A stretch of 64,000 nt of DNA from Conexibacter arvalis (GCF_014199525.1 NZ_JACHNU010000005.1:62001-126000), one strand, 5' to 3'; positions 1-8,822 are shown, numbered from the stretch's first letter. Notes: generated by a model from the sequence alone, not told the origin. Made by a program: numbers and translations.

Positions 1-1
1 C

Positions 2-313
2 TCACTGCTCGAGTGGGTCGACGCCAACCAGGCGCAGGCGGCCGCGCTGCTGCGCAGCCTCGCGGTCGTCGAGGTCGCCGAGCTGGTCGCGGAGGCGCGC
101 GGCGCGATCGCCCTGCGGATCCTCGACGGCCTTGGACCGGACGGCGGCAGCGACCGCGCGGCCGTCCAGCTCGCCGTCCACGCCTGGCTGCGCACGGTGG
201 AGGGCGCCTGCCTCGCGTGGGTCGAGCGCGGCCTCTCCGTCACGCCCGCCGAGCTGCAGGGAGTCCTGCTCGGCTCGCTCGGCGGCTCGCTGATGGGCGC
301 CGGCCAGCGCTGA
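2..313 (+). CDS. TetR/AcrR-family regulator, C-terminal part (5' truncated)
   Basis: The open frame enters from the left edge and stops at 311-313, giving 103 residues with no start in the window. The sequence is the helical C-terminal ligand/dimer domain typical of TetR repressors: a Leu/Ala-rich amphipathic helix, a segment reading HAWLRTVEGACLAWVERG, and a last helix ending LLGSLGGSLMGAG. The DNA-binding helix-turn-helix would lie upstream. The target cannot be told; a TetR-like palindrome exists at 10193-10208 but is far away. Family assignment is by resemblance of the C-terminal domain only. Confidence 0.6.
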   Translation, partial: SLLEWVDANQAQAAALLRSLAVVEVAELVAEARGAIALRILDGLGPDGGSDRAAVQLAVHAWLRTVEGACLAWVERGLSVTPAELQGVLLGSLGGSLMGAGQR

Positions 314-560
314 GCCGCGCCGCGCCCGCGCCGCCCGCGCCCGCGCGCCGCCCGCGCCCGCGCGCCGCCCGCGCCCGCGCGCCGCCCGCGCGCAGCCCGC
401 GCCCGCGCGCCGCCCGCGCCGCACGCCGCCCGCGCCCGTGCGCCGGTCTTGTACCGCGCCCACGCGCCGCCCGCGCGCCGCCCGCGCCCGCGCACCGCCC
501 GCGCTCCGCTCCGGCGCCGCGCCCGAGCCCCGAGCCCGCGCGCCGCCTCCCGACACCCCG
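314..560. repeat. GC-only tandem repeat, 17-bp unit
   Basis: Almost pure G+C sequence follows the TetR stop. A 17-bp unit, CGCCGCCCGCGCCCGCG, occurs in three perfect head-to-tail copies at 329-379 and decays into variants through about 560. Both strands stay open here only because stop codons are rare in such sequence; the Arg/Ala/Pro-rich frames are not genes. Similar GC-only tracts occur at 34705, 35989 and 60541. Confidence 0.8.
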
Positions 561-609
561 CGCCCACGCGCCAACATGAGCGGTTGTGATCGAAAAGGAT
601 CGTGCATGG

Positions 610-638
610 TTGACTTCGATCAAGGGCGTTCATAGAGT
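610..638 (+). promoter_or_regulatory. Sigma-70-type promoter of the GH106-like gene
   Basis: TTGACT at 610-615 and TAGAGT at 633-638 are separated by exactly 17 bp. They sit in the only AT-richer stretch of the 390-bp gap and lie 65 bp before the start codon. GATCG motifs on both sides of the -35 could be operator half-sites; that is a guess. Confidence 0.6.
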
Positions 639-703
639 CGCTCACGTTCAGATCGCGGGGTCGGGGTACGTCCCCGCGAGGTCGTTCACGAGGAGAGACA
701 CGG

Positions 704-3700
704 ATGAGTGATCCCCGCACGCCCAGCGTCGGCGAGCTGTCGCGTCGACGGCTGCTCCAGCTCGGCGCCGTCGCCGCCGGAGCCGGAGCGCTCGCCTCCG
801 CCGAGGGCGCCGCCGCGCAGGGCAAGGGCAACGGCCTCGGTCAGGGCGGCAGGGCCGGCGGCGGTGGGAACGTCCCGGGCATCGGCCGTTTCGCCGCGCC
901 CGACCGCGCGGTCCAGCCGAGGTTCCGCTGGTGGTGGCCGCACGGCATGGTCGACCACGCCGAGATCGCGCGCGAGATCGACCAGATCGCCGACGCCGGC
1001 TTCGGCGGCGTCGAGATCGCCGACGTCCACCACTCCGTCAAGACGCCGCTCGACCCGGCCGGGACCGGCTGGGGGACGCCGACGTGGGTCGCCGCGGTCG
1101 AGGTCGCGCTGAAGCAGGCCCGCAAGCGCGGCGTGATCGTCGACATGACGCTCGGCCCGAGCTGGCCGGCCTCGACGCCGACGATCACCCCCGACAGCGA
1201 CGCCGCCGTCAAGGAGGTCGCGCACGGCCTGCAGCCGCTCGCGGCGGGGACGACCTACGACGGCGCCGTCCCCGAGCCGGTCGTCGCGCCCCACGGCGCC
1301 GCCACGCGCAAGCAGCTGCTGCGCGTCGAGGCCGCCCAGGTGATGGCCGGCAGAGAGACGACGAGACGGCCGATCGGCATCGTCCGCGACAGCCTCGTCG
1401 ACCTGACCGACACGGTCCGCGACGGCCGCATCGCCTTCACCGCCCCCGCCGCCGGCACGCAGTGGGTGCTGATCTCCTACTGGGAGCGCGGCTCGGGCCA
1501 GCAGCCGGAGGGCGGCCCGCACACCGAGCCCGAGTCGTACGTGATCGACCACTTCAGCGCCGCCGGTACGCAGACGATGATCGACTTCTGCGAGCGGACG
1601 CTGCTGACACGCGAGGTCCGCAGGCTGCTGCGCGACGTCGGCGGCACCATCTTCGAGGACTCGATCGAGATGGAGACCGACGCGACGCTGTGGACGCCGC
1701 GGATGGCGCAGGAGTTCGCCGCCTTCAAGGGCTATGAGCTGATGCCGGTGCTGGCCGCCGTCGTCGAGCAGGACGAGAAGTACGTCTTCGACTTCGACGA
1801 CGCGACCCACGGCCGCATCCGCACCGACTACAACGACACGCTCTCGCAGCTGTACATCGACAACCACCTGCTGAAGCTGCAGCGGTGGGCGCGCGGCTTC
1901 GGCATGGGGCTGCGGATGCAGCCCTACGGCCTCGAGACCGACGCGGTGACGAAGGCGGCGCTGCTCGACGTCCCCGAGGGCGAGTCGCTCGGCTTCAAGA
2001 ACCTCGACGACTTCCGCTCGCTGGCCGGCGGCCGCGACGCCGGCGGCAGACTGGTCCTCTCCAACGAGGCCGGCGGCCTCGCCGGCGGCGCCTACAGCAC
2101 CGCCTGGGACGTGACGCTCAAGAGACTGATGCCGCAGTACGCGGCCGGCATGAACCAGGCGGTCTTCCACGGCTTCGCCTACCGCGACGTGCCGAACGTC
2201 AGATGGCCCGGCTTCGCCGCCTTCAGCCCCTACAACGGCGGGCCCGGCTACGGCGAGGCGTGGGGCCCGCGCCAGCCGACGTGGGGCCACGTGCCCGACA
2301 TCTCGGCCTACCTCGCCCGCGTCCAGCACATCCTGCAGCTCGGCCGCCACCAGGTCGACGTCGCCTTCCTGCGCCAGAAGGGCTACGCCGGCTCCGGCTT
2401 CGGCGCCGCCTGGTTCACCAGCGACGGCGGACCGATCGGCTGGACGCACAACTTCCTCAGCCCGCGCACGCTGCACCTGCCGCTGATGCGGGTCCGCGGC
2501 GGCCGCCTGGCGCCCGACGGCGCGAACTACAAGGTGCTCGTCTTCGAGGGCGACGCTTTTGCCGGTCGCGAGCCCGCGCTCCAGCTCGACACGGCCGAGC
2601 GGCTGCTGTCGTTCGCGCAGGCGGGCCTGCCGATCGTCGTCGTCGGCGACTGGAGCAGACCGGTCACGCCCGGCCTGGCGCGTTCGGGCCAGCTGGCGCA
2701 GCTGAAGTCGCTGGTCGACGAGCTGCTGGCGCAGCCGACCGTCCGCAACGTCGCGGACCGCCCGAACATCCCGGAGGGGCTGGCGTCGCTCGGCATCCCG
2801 CGCGACGTCGAGCACGCGGAGAGATCGCCGCTGCTGCACGACCATCGCGTGCTGCCCGGGGCCGACCTGTACTACCTCGTCAACGGCCACGCGAGCACGC
2901 TCGTCGACCACGACGTGACGTTCGCGCCCAGCGGCCGCGGCGACGTCACGCCGTTCCTGCTCGACGCCTGGACCGGCGAGATCGCCCCCGTCGCGGAGTG
3001 GGAGGAGGTCGGTGGCCGCATCCGCATGCGCGTGCGGCTGAAGCCCGGGCAGACGACGATCGTCGCGCTCGCGCGGCGCGGCTGGTGGCAGGAGCTGCTC
3101 GGCTCCGCGACGCACGCGACCGCGACCGAGGCCGACGAGATCCGCTTCGCCGACCGGCGCCTGGAGATCCGCTCCGCGCAGGCCGGCAGCTACGCGACGA
3201 CGCTCGCCGGCGGCCGCACCGTCCGCGCGGCGATCGGCCCGGTGCCGGCGCCGATCGCGCTGGAGTCGTGGTCGCTGGAGGTCGAGGACTGGCAGCCGGG
3301 GCGCAAGCCCTACGAGACGAGCAGAACGCGTCGCAAGGTGCCGCTGTCCGCGCTGGCGCCGTGGACGGCGATCCCCGGGCTCGAGGAGGTCTCCGGCATC
3401 GGCCGCTACACGGCGACAATCACGCTCGGCAGGGAATGGCGGGGCGAGATCGGCGCGAAGCTCGACCTGGGGGAGGTGTTCGACACCTTCCGCGTGCGGG
3501 TCAACGGGAAGCCGCTCGGCCCGCTCGACCAGGTCGACACGGTCGTCGACCTCGGCGACCGGCTGAAGCCAGGCCGCAACACGATCGAGGTCGAGGTCGC
3601 GACGACGCTGCTCAACCGCCTGCGCGTCACCGACCCGACCGTCTTCGGCGGCAACAGACCGCAGAGCTACGGACTGATCGGCCCGGTGCGCCTGCTGCCG

Positions 3701-3730
3701 TACGGTCGCGCGACGCTCCCGAAGCGCTGA
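704..3730 (+). CDS. Tat-exported glycoside hydrolase, GH106 (alpha-L-rhamnosidase)-like
   Basis: 1008 residues. The N-terminus has a twin-arginine signal (SRRRLLQLG, then an Ala-rich hydrophobic stretch to about residue 38), so the product is probably exported folded. The catalytic part starts near residue 70 with RFRWWWPHGMVDHAEIAREI and continues through a TIM-barrel-like region with FGGVEIADVHHS and TIFEDSIEME, a style I associate with GH106 rhamnosidases. Residues about 900-985 form a galactose-binding-like beta-sandwich. The start is fixed by AGGAGAG at 691-697, 6 nt before ATG, with a good promoter at 610-638. It stands alone, followed by strong hairpins. A role in plant-type glycan breakdown is inferred; substrate is unproven. 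Confidence 0.7.
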   Translation: MSDPRTPSVGELSRRRLLQLGAVAAGAGALASAEGAAAQGKGNGLGQGGRAGGGGNVPGIGRFAAPDRAVQPRFRWWWPHGMVDHAEIAREIDQIADAGFGGVEIADVHHSVKTPLDPAGTGWGTPTWVAAVEVALKQARKRGVIVDMTLGPSWPASTPTITPDSDAAVKEVAHGLQPLAAGTTYDGAVPEPVVAPHGAATRKQLLRVEAAQVMAGRETTRRPIGIVRDSLVDLTDTVRDGRIAFTAPAAGTQWVLISYWERGSGQQPEGGPHTEPESYVIDHFSAAGTQTMIDFCERTLLTREVRRLLRDVGGTIFEDSIEMETDATLWTPRMAQEFAAFKGYELMPVLAAVVEQDEKYVFDFDDATHGRIRTDYNDTLSQLYIDNHLLKLQRWARGFGMGLRMQPYGLETDAVTKAALLDVPEGESLGFKNLDDFRSLAGGRDAGGRLVLSNEAGGLAGGAYSTAWDVTLKRLMPQYAAGMNQAVFHGFAYRDVPNVRWPGFAAFSPYNGGPGYGEAWGPRQPTWGHVPDISAYLARVQHILQLGRHQVDVAFLRQKGYAGSGFGAAWFTSDGGPIGWTHNFLSPRTLHLPLMRVRGGRLAPDGANYKVLVFEGDAFAGREPALQLDTAERLLSFAQAGLPIVVVGDWSRPVTPGLARSGQLAQLKSLVDELLAQPTVRNVADRPNIPEGLASLGIPRDVEHAERSPLLHDHRVLPGADLYYLVNGHASTLVDHDVTFAPSGRGDVTPFLLDAWTGEIAPVAEWEEVGGRIRMRVRLKPGQTTIVALARRGWWQELLGSATHATATEADEIRFADRRLEIRSAQAGSYATTLAGGRTVRAAIGPVPAPIALESWSLEVEDWQPGRKPYETSRTRRKVPLSALAPWTAIPGLEEVSGIGRYTATITLGREWRGEIGAKLDLGEVFDTFRVRVNGKPLGPLDQVDTVVDLGDRLKPGRNTIEVEVATTLLNRLRVTDPTVFGGNRPQSYGLIGPVRLLPYGRATLPKR

Positions 3731-3792
3731 GCGACCGTCGCGCCGGCCGGTCCGTTCGCGGGCCGGCCGGTCGCGCCCGCCCGCGGGCGGGC
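3731..3792. terminator. Two adjacent GC hairpins between convergent genes
   Basis: The first hairpin has outer arms GCGACCG/CGGTCGC and inner CCGGCC blocks (3731-3773). The second is GCCCGCCC/GGGCGGGC at about 3776-3792. They lie directly between a + strand stop (3728-3730) and a - strand stop (3803), as expected for a bidirectional terminator. There is no T-tract, which is common in very GC-rich actinobacteria. Confidence 0.6.
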
Positions 3793-3802
3793 AGGGCGCC
3801 CG

Positions 3803-3985
3803 CTAGCGCAGGTCGCCGTCCTCGTGGCGCAGCGCGCGGGCGTCGCGCAGGTCGAGGCGCGGGGAGCCGCACGCGGCGTTGTGGCAGACGATCGCACGAC
3901 CGTCGCCGCCGGAGTGGAAGTGGACCGGCTCCGGGCGGGTGTTGCTCTCGAAGAGCCGGCCGATGACGGAGATGAACGAAGGCAT
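3803..3985 (-). CDS. Small Cys/His-containing hypothetical protein (60 aa)
   Basis: Starts MPSFISVIGRLFES. I chose the ATG at 3985 because AGAAAG lies 5 nt upstream; an in-frame upstream start would add 12 residues without a ribosome site. The centre reads HFHSGGDGRAIVCHNAACGSP: two His, then two Cys spaced CHNAAC, which could bind one metal ion. No known family is recognised. Codon use matches the neighbourhood, and it has its own ribosome site and a downstream hairpin pair, so I treat it as real. Confidence 0.5.
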   Translation of the reverse strand: MPSFISVIGRLFESNTRPEPVHFHSGGDGRAIVCHNAACGSPRLDLRDARALRHEDGDLR

Positions 3986-4083
3986 GTTGCTTTCTGGTCG
4001 AGTGGTGCGTCGGTACACCAATCAAGGTAGGTATCGAAGCGCCGGAGATGTGTGAGGGCGCGCACCTCCTACAGTGAGGGGCC

Positions 4084-4551
4084 GTGTCCGAGAGGCCCGA
4101 CAGCCGACTGACCCCCGCCGAGCGGATCCTGCGCCGCAGCGCGGACGACACCCAGCACGGCAGACCGCTCTCCTCGCGCGCCCGGCAGGCGCAGCGCAGC
4201 GTCGAGAACTACCTGAAGGGCGGCAACCCGCCGCGCTGGATGGAGCGGATCGCCGAGATCGACGCCCGTACGGCGCGCGAGCTGGGCGAGCTGGAGGAGG
4301 CGTGGCAGGCGCTGCGCGCCGAGCACGACGGCGACCGCGAGGCGTTCGCCGCGGCGTGGCGGGCGGTCGCTCACGCGCGCGACTTCGACGAGCTGAACGC
4401 GCTGATCCGCCAGCACAACGACTGGTACCCGGTCGAGCGCGACCTCCCGTTCGACCCGCGCACCGGCGAGTACCTGAAGGTCCACGGCCGCTCCTACCTG
4501 CGCCCGCTGCTCGGCCCCGAGTGGGTGCTGGAGCGGTTCCCGGCCGAGTAG
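4084..4551 (+). CDS. Conserved-looking hypothetical protein (155 aa)
   Basis: GTG start. Charged, mostly helical soluble protein: an N-terminal SRLTPAERILRR segment, a likely basic helix (SRARQAQRSVENYLKGG) and an acidic helix with LGELEEAWQALRAEH. The tail reads EYLKVHGRSYLRPLLGPEWV. No catalytic motif, membrane segment or signal peptide is seen. TACAGT about 8 nt before the start could be a -10 box of a short-leader transcript. Function is not recognised. Confidence 0.6.
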   Translation: MSERPDSRLTPAERILRRSADDTQHGRPLSSRARQAQRSVENYLKGGNPPRWMERIAEIDARTARELGELEEAWQALRAEHDGDREAFAAAWRAVAHARDFDELNALIRQHNDWYPVERDLPFDPRTGEYLKVHGRSYLRPLLGPEWVLERFPAE

Positions 4552-4566
4552 CCGCCGGGCGCGCCG

Positions 4567-5007
4567 TCAGAGGTCGACGACCTCCAGCCCCGGCACGCGC
4601 TCGCGCAGCAGCTCGGCGAGCACGCGGCGGTGGCAGCCCGACGGCTCGGCCTCGAGGCAGAGGAGCGCGGTCGCCGGGCCGCCGCGCGTCAGCTCGGCGG
4701 CGAGCGCGTCGAGCTCGGCGGCGGCGTTCGCCTCGGCGTGTGCGCGATAGCGGCGGGCGGCCTCGCGGACGGCGCTGCGACGGTAGAACGACCGGATCTC
4801 CGGCGGCGTCCCCAGCGAGCGGCGGTGCTCGTAGGCGATCCCGTGCGCGGCGAGCCGCTCGCCGAGCTTCGTCTTCGACATCCCCGGCCGCCGCGACTGC
4901 GGCCGCTCGCGCACGTCGAGGACCCGCACGACGCCGGCCGCCTCCAGCTCCGCGACGAGCGCCTCCGGCGCGAGCCGCTCGTACCCGATCGTCCACAGGG
5001 TCGGCAT
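4567..5007 (-). CDS. DUF488 family protein
   Basis: About 146 residues. It carries the DUF488 pattern: LWTIGYERL at the start, VLDVRERPQSRRPGMSK near residue 35, GIAYEHRRSLGTP near 60, and a late CLEAEPSGCHRR motif with two Cys and a His. The family is widespread and biochemically unclear. I place the start at ATG 5007; a GTG 9 nt upstream (5016) is in frame, and GGTGA 5 nt before the ATG is a weak ribosome site. It shares the short 5008-5078 gap with the divergent methyltransferase. Confidence 0.75.
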   Translation of the reverse strand: MPTLWTIGYERLAPEALVAELEAAGVVRVLDVRERPQSRRPGMSKTKLGERLAAHGIAYEHRRSLGTPPEIRSFYRRSAVREAARRYRAHAEANAAAELDALAAELTRGGPATALLCLEAEPSGCHRRVLAELLRERVPGLEVVDL

Positions 5008-5078
5008 GGAGTTCACCGTAGCGCGGCCCGCCGCGGGCGCCGTCGCCCGCGGGCGCCGACCGGGCGTAGACTCGGCAG

Positions 5079-5759
5079 ATGGCCGACCAGACGCCGACCC
5101 AGCCGCCGCAGCCCGTCAGCCACCCGCTCTTCGCCCGCTTCTACGCCCGCGTGCTCGCGCGCAACGAGCCGGCCGAGATGCGCGACCACCGGGTCGCGCT
5201 GCTCGCCGGCCTGCGCGGCCGCGTCGTCGAGGTCGGCGCCGGTTCGGGCGCGAACTTCGCGCACTACCCGACGACCGTCGACGAGGTGGTCGCCGTCGAG
5301 CCCGAGCCGTACCTGCGCGACGAGGCGCGCGCCGCGGCCGCGAGCGCGCCGGTGCCGGTGACCGTCGTCGAGGGCGTCGCCGACGCGCTCCCGCTCGAGG
5401 ACGGCTCGTGCGACGCCGCCGTCGCCTGCCTCGTGCTCTGCTCGGTGCCCGACCAGGGGCAGGCGCTCGCGGAGATGCGGCGCGTCCTGAGACGGCCCGA
5501 CGGGGAGCTGCGCTTCTTCGAGCACGTGCTCGCGAAGAAGCCGCGGACGGCCCGCCTCCAACGCGTCGTCGACCGGCTCTTCTGGCCGCGCGCCTTCGGC
5601 GGCTGCCACACCGCCCGCGACACCGGTGCGGCGATCGCGGCGGCCGGCTTCGAGATCGTCGAGCAGCGGCGGGTCAAGGCGCCCGCGCTGACGCCGCCGC
5701 CGGTCTCCGTGCAGCTCGCCGGTCGCGCACGGCTTCCGCACGACCCGTCGGCTGTGTAG
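5079..5759 (+). CDS. Class I SAM-dependent methyltransferase
   Basis: 226 residues. SAM-binding motif I is VVEVGAGSGANFAHYP (about residues 49-64), followed by VVAVEPEPYLRDEAR for the acidic ribose-binding residue, a motif near 115 (DALPLEDGSCDAAVACLVLC), and RVLRRPDGELRFFEHV. This is the UbiE/methyltransferase-11 fold. The N-terminal HPLFARFYARV resembles lipid or small-molecule methyltransferases. The substrate cannot be told; neighbours do not define a pathway. Confidence 0.8.
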   Translation: MADQTPTQPPQPVSHPLFARFYARVLARNEPAEMRDHRVALLAGLRGRVVEVGAGSGANFAHYPTTVDEVVAVEPEPYLRDEARAAAASAPVPVTVVEGVADALPLEDGSCDAAVACLVLCSVPDQGQALAEMRRVLRRPDGELRFFEHVLAKKPRTARLQRVVDRLFWPRAFGGCHTARDTGAAIAAAGFEIVEQRRVKAPALTPPPVSVQLAGRARLPHDPSAV

Positions 5760-5859
5760 CATCGCTTGACGGTGCACCACCGTCCGCGCGCCCGAACCGG
5801 GCACGCGCCGCCGACAAGCGACAGACCTCCCCGAACCCGGGCGCCGGCGGCGCCATGCC

Positions 5860-7125
5860 ATGACTGCCACCACCGACACCACCAGCACCACGGACACGAC
5901 CGGCCTCCACGGCGCCCACGACCTCGTCGTCGTCGGCGCCGGCATCGTCGGCCTCGCCGTCGCGCGCGAGCTGCTGCACCGCCATCCGCGGCTGAAGCTC
6001 GTCGTCGTCGACAAGGAGCAGCAGGTCGGCCGGCACCAGACCGGCCACAACAGCGGCGTGATCCACGCCGGGATCTACTACCAGCCGGGTTCGCTGAAGG
6101 CGCGGCTGTGCGTCGAGGGCGCCGCCGCCCTGTTCGACTACTGCGAGCGCAAGGAGATCGCGTTCGACCGCTGCGGCAAGGTGATCGTCGCGCTCTCCGA
6201 CGCGGAGCTGGGCCGGCTCGACGAGCTCGAGCGGCGCGGCCGCGCCAACGGCGTCCCGGGCCTCAGACGGCTCGACGCCGCCGGCCTGCGCGAGGTCGAG
6301 CCGCATGCCGCGGGCGTCGCCGCACTCCACTCGCCGAACACCGCGATCGTCGACTTCCCCGCGGTGGCGCGCGGGCTCGCCGACGACGTCGTCGCGGCCG
6401 GCGGGCGGCTCGCGCTCGGGCGCGAGGTGACCGGCGTCGAGCGCGGCAGCGGCGGCGGCGTCGTGCTGCGCGACGCCGACGGCGGCGGGATCGGGGCCAG
6501 ACGCGTCGTCTTCTGCGCCGGCCTCTGGGCCGACCGCCTCGCGCGCGCCGCCGGCGCCGACCCGGACCCGCGGATCGTCCCCTTCCGCGGCCAGTACATG
6601 ACGCTCGCGCCGCAGGCCCGCAGCCTCGTCAAGGGCCTGATCTACCCGGTTCCGGACCCGTCGCTGCCGTTCCTCGGCGTCCACCTCACCAAGCACGTCT
6701 CCGGCGAGGTGTGGGCAGGTCCGAGCGCGCTGCTGGTCGGCGCCCGCGACGCCTACCGCCTCGGCCGCCTGCGCGGCGCCGACCTCGCCGACACGCTCGG
6801 CTGGCCGGGGACGTGGCGGGTGATGGCGAGATACTGGCGCAGCGGCCTCGACGAGATCCGCCTCGCCGCGAGCAGAGCGGCCTTCGCGCGCGCCTGCGCC
6901 CAATACGTCCCGCAGCTGCGACCGGAGGATCTGCTGCCCGGCCAGGCCGGCGTCCGCGCCCAGGCGGTATCGCGCGACGGCAGGCTGGTCGACGACTTCG
7001 TCTTCTCCGACGCGCCGGGCGAGCTGCACGTCCGCAACGCGCCGTCGCCGGCGGCGACCTCGGCGCTCGCGATCGCCGGCATGATCGCCGACCGCGCCGA
7101 GGAGGCGCTGTCGCTCGCGCGCTGA
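5860..7125 (+). CDS. lhgO: L-2-hydroxyglutarate oxidase
   Basis: 421 residues. FAD-dependent oxidase of the DAO superfamily that converts L-2-hydroxyglutarate to 2-oxoglutarate, a metabolite-repair step. The dinucleotide fold is at residues about 23-52 (DLVVVGAGIVGLAVAREL, then VVVDKE). The family-specific GRHQTGHNSGVIHAGIYY follows at about 57-74, then CVEGAAALFDYCERKEI. The late part has the substrate/FAD region with GVRAQAVSRDGRLVDDFVF. The length is normal. It is followed by a 10-bp hairpin. Assignment to LhgO rather than another DAO enzyme rests on the N-terminal block. Confidence 0.88.
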   Translation: MTATTDTTSTTDTTGLHGAHDLVVVGAGIVGLAVARELLHRHPRLKLVVVDKEQQVGRHQTGHNSGVIHAGIYYQPGSLKARLCVEGAAALFDYCERKEIAFDRCGKVIVALSDAELGRLDELERRGRANGVPGLRRLDAAGLREVEPHAAGVAALHSPNTAIVDFPAVARGLADDVVAAGGRLALGREVTGVERGSGGGVVLRDADGGGIGARRVVFCAGLWADRLARAAGADPDPRIVPFRGQYMTLAPQARSLVKGLIYPVPDPSLPFLGVHLTKHVSGEVWAGPSALLVGARDAYRLGRLRGADLADTLGWPGTWRVMARYWRSGLDEIRLAASRAAFARACAQYVPQLRPEDLLPGQAGVRAQAVSRDGRLVDDFVFSDAPGELHVRNAPSPAATSALAIAGMIADRAEEALSLAR

Positions 7126-7132
7126 CCGACTG

Positions 7133-7168
7133 TGCCGGTCCGCGTCCGCAACGGGGCCCGGACCGGCA
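7133..7168 (+). terminator. Terminator-like hairpin after lhgO
   Basis: Arms TGCCGGTCCG (7133-7142) and CGGACCGGCA (7159-7168) form a perfect 10-bp stem with a 16-nt loop, starting 7 nt after the lhgO stop. No T-tract. Confidence 0.5.
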
Positions 7169-7191
7169 CCGCCCGCGCTACGCTGCGGGTC

Positions 7192-7473
7192 GTGAGTGGC
7201 GATTCGCTCGACGCGCTCAGTTCAGAGCAGCTGCATGACCTCGCGGTCAAGCGCGCGCGGCGCCATCTCGACGTCGCCTTCTTCTGGCGCCTGATGAAGT
7301 ACCTGCCGGCCGCCGAGGCGGGGGCGGGGGAGATCGACGAGGCCGACGCCGACCTCGACTCGCTGACCGCCCACGTCGACGACGTGACGACCTCAGGCAG
7401 AGGCGAGGTCGGCGACCTGCTGCGCCCGTTCTACCTCGAGTACCTGCGCGAGCACGGCGTCACGGGGCCGTAG
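7192..7473 (+). CDS. Small hypothetical protein (93 aa)
   Basis: I take GTG 7192 (MSGDSLDALSSEQLHDLAVK) as start; the upstream in-frame extension runs through the lhgO terminator hairpin. The protein is soluble and acidic, with a basic helix RARRHLDVAFFWRLMKYLP followed by an acidic segment and LLRPFYLEYLREHG. No enzyme motif, membrane segment or known domain is recognised. Confidence 0.5.
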   Translation: MSGDSLDALSSEQLHDLAVKRARRHLDVAFFWRLMKYLPAAEAGAGEIDEADADLDSLTAHVDDVTTSGRGEVGDLLRPFYLEYLREHGVTGP

Positions 7474-7533
7474 GAGGGCGGCCCGCGGCGTCGCCGGCAG
7501 CCGTCCGGCTCGCGCCGGCCGGCCGCCGCGTCG

Positions 7534-7905
7534 TCAATGTCTCTTCGCGTAGTCCCCGAACTCGCCGAAGTCGAGCATCGTGCAGGTCTCGTCGCCGAGC
7601 ACCTCGGCGTCGTGGCCGGGCGCGATCGCGAAGACGTCGCCGGGGTGGATCGTCATCTCTCTCCCGTCGTCCATCCGGACCCGCATCTGGCCCGAGAGGC
7701 AATAGCCGAGATGGGAGACCTGGCAGCTGTCGGTGCCGGCGATCGGCTTGACGTCGTCGGACCAGCGCCAGCCGGGCTCGAAGCTCCCGCAGCCGACGAT
7801 GTGGCCGTTCATGTCGAGCGCGTCCGCTCTGCCGTGGGCCATGAACGGGCGGGACTCGTCGGGGACGTCGAAGCGCTTGACCACGGTGGTCGCGGTGGTG
7901 GCCAT
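7534..7905 (-). CDS. Cupin-domain protein
   Basis: 123 residues. Single small cupin barrel: motif 1-like HLGYCLSGQMRVRMDDGRE and motif 2-like IHPGDVFAIAPGHDAEVLG. The metal-binding set is incomplete compared with classical cupins, so it may bind a ligand rather than catalyse. The start is well supported by AAGGAGG 5 nt before ATG 7905. Stand-alone gene, transcribed toward the left. Confidence 0.75.
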   Translation of the reverse strand: MATTATTVVKRFDVPDESRPFMAHGRADALDMNGHIVGCGSFEPGWRWSDDVKPIAGTDSCQVSHLGYCLSGQMRVRMDDGREMTIHPGDVFAIAPGHDAEVLGDETCTMLDFGEFGDYAKRH

Positions 7906-8009
7906 GGGCTCCTCCTTCTGTCGGGAGACCGACGCTACTCCTCGCTCCACCGACCGCCACCCGCCCGTCGCGCGGGGGCGCCGAGACGCGGCGGCCGGGC
8001 GCGTTCGCC

Positions 8010-8708
8010 TCAGCGCTCGAGCACGTCGAGCGACCAGGCGGCGCCGGGGCGCTCCGGCTCGCGCAGCTCGGCCTCCATCCCGGCGGCGGCGACGATCGAG
8101 GCGGCGTCGGCCGGCGTCCGCGGCGCCGCGCTGGCGAGCAGCAGCTCGCGCGCGACGTCGCCGCGGGTCGCCTTCGCCATGTGCGAGATCACCTGACGCG
8201 ACCCGTCGGGCTTGACGCTGAAGGCGCGCACCTCGACCCGCGCCGCCGCCCGCGGCTTCCAGACGGAGGCGTAGCCGCCGGAGCGGCAGTCGACGACCAG
8301 CTCGCGCGGCCTGTCGCGCGCGGCCAGCGCCTCCGCGACGAGCGGGCGCCAGGCGCCGGCGAGCCCGCCGATCCCGTCGACCCTGTCGCCGATCGGCAGC
8401 TTGTAGCGGGGGATGCGGTCGGCGAGCGAGAGCAGCCCCCACAGCCCGCTGGCGATCAGGACCGCGCGGGCGGCCCGCCGTCTCGCCGCGACCGGGAGCG
8501 AGGCGACGTCGAGGCGACCGTAGAGGACGCCGTCGTAGACCTTCCACGCCGGCGCCGCGGGCGCGGTCGCGAGCGCCGGGTCGAGCGCGTCGAGGAGCTG
8601 CGCGCGCAGCGGGCCGAGCGCGTCGGCGAACGAGAGCGAGTCGAGGTCGACCGCTCTGCCGGATCTCGGCGCGGCCTTCCCCTCGGAGGGCGGGAGCAGG
8701 AGCAGCAT
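8010..8708 (-). CDS. yaaA: Peroxide-stress protein YaaA (DUF328/UPF0246)
   Basis: 232 residues. The N-terminus MLLLLPPSEGK is the family hallmark. AWKVYDGVLYGRLD, VLIASGLWGLLSLADRIPRY and HMAKATRGDVARELL are the other conserved blocks. In E. coli YaaA limits intracellular free iron under hydrogen peroxide stress and binds DNA. I choose ATG 8708, which places the hallmark at the N-terminus; longer in-frame extensions would run into the terminator of the P450 gene. Confidence 0.85.
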   Translation of the reverse strand: MLLLLPPSEGKAAPRSGRAVDLDSLSFADALGPLRAQLLDALDPALATAPAAPAWKVYDGVLYGRLDVASLPVAARRRAARAVLIASGLWGLLSLADRIPRYKLPIGDRVDGIGGLAGAWRPLVAEALAARDRPRELVVDCRSGGYASVWKPRAAARVEVRAFSVKPDGSRQVISHMAKATRGDVARELLLASAAPRTPADAASIVAAAGMEAELREPERPGAAWSLDVLER

Positions 8709-8760
8709 GAGAGCCGCAAGTCTGCCGCTTCCTCGCCGCTCGCGCCGGCCCGCCGCCACG

Positions 8761-8806
8761 AGCTGCGTCGATCCGCACCCCTCCACGGGGTCGGATCGAC
8801 ACAGCT
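8761..8806 (-). terminator. Long hairpin downstream of the P450 gene
   Basis: Arms AGCTG-n-GTCGATCCG-n-ACCCC and the matching GGGGT-CGGATCGAC-n-CAGCT close over a 5-nt loop, about 19 paired bases with two single-base interruptions. It lies 17 nt beyond the P450 stop on the minus strand and before yaaA. Confidence 0.6.
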
Positions 8807-8822
8807 CACGACCGCGCGGCCG

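Noticed and set aside
2-635. Arg/Ala/Pro-rich frames on both strands through the GC repeat tract
   Set aside because: Products of the 17-bp repeat, open by composition only.
686-3115. An 809-codon minus-strand frame under the GH106-like gene
   Set aside because: No domain, low-complexity composition; the opposite strand has a Tat signal, ribosome site and promoter.
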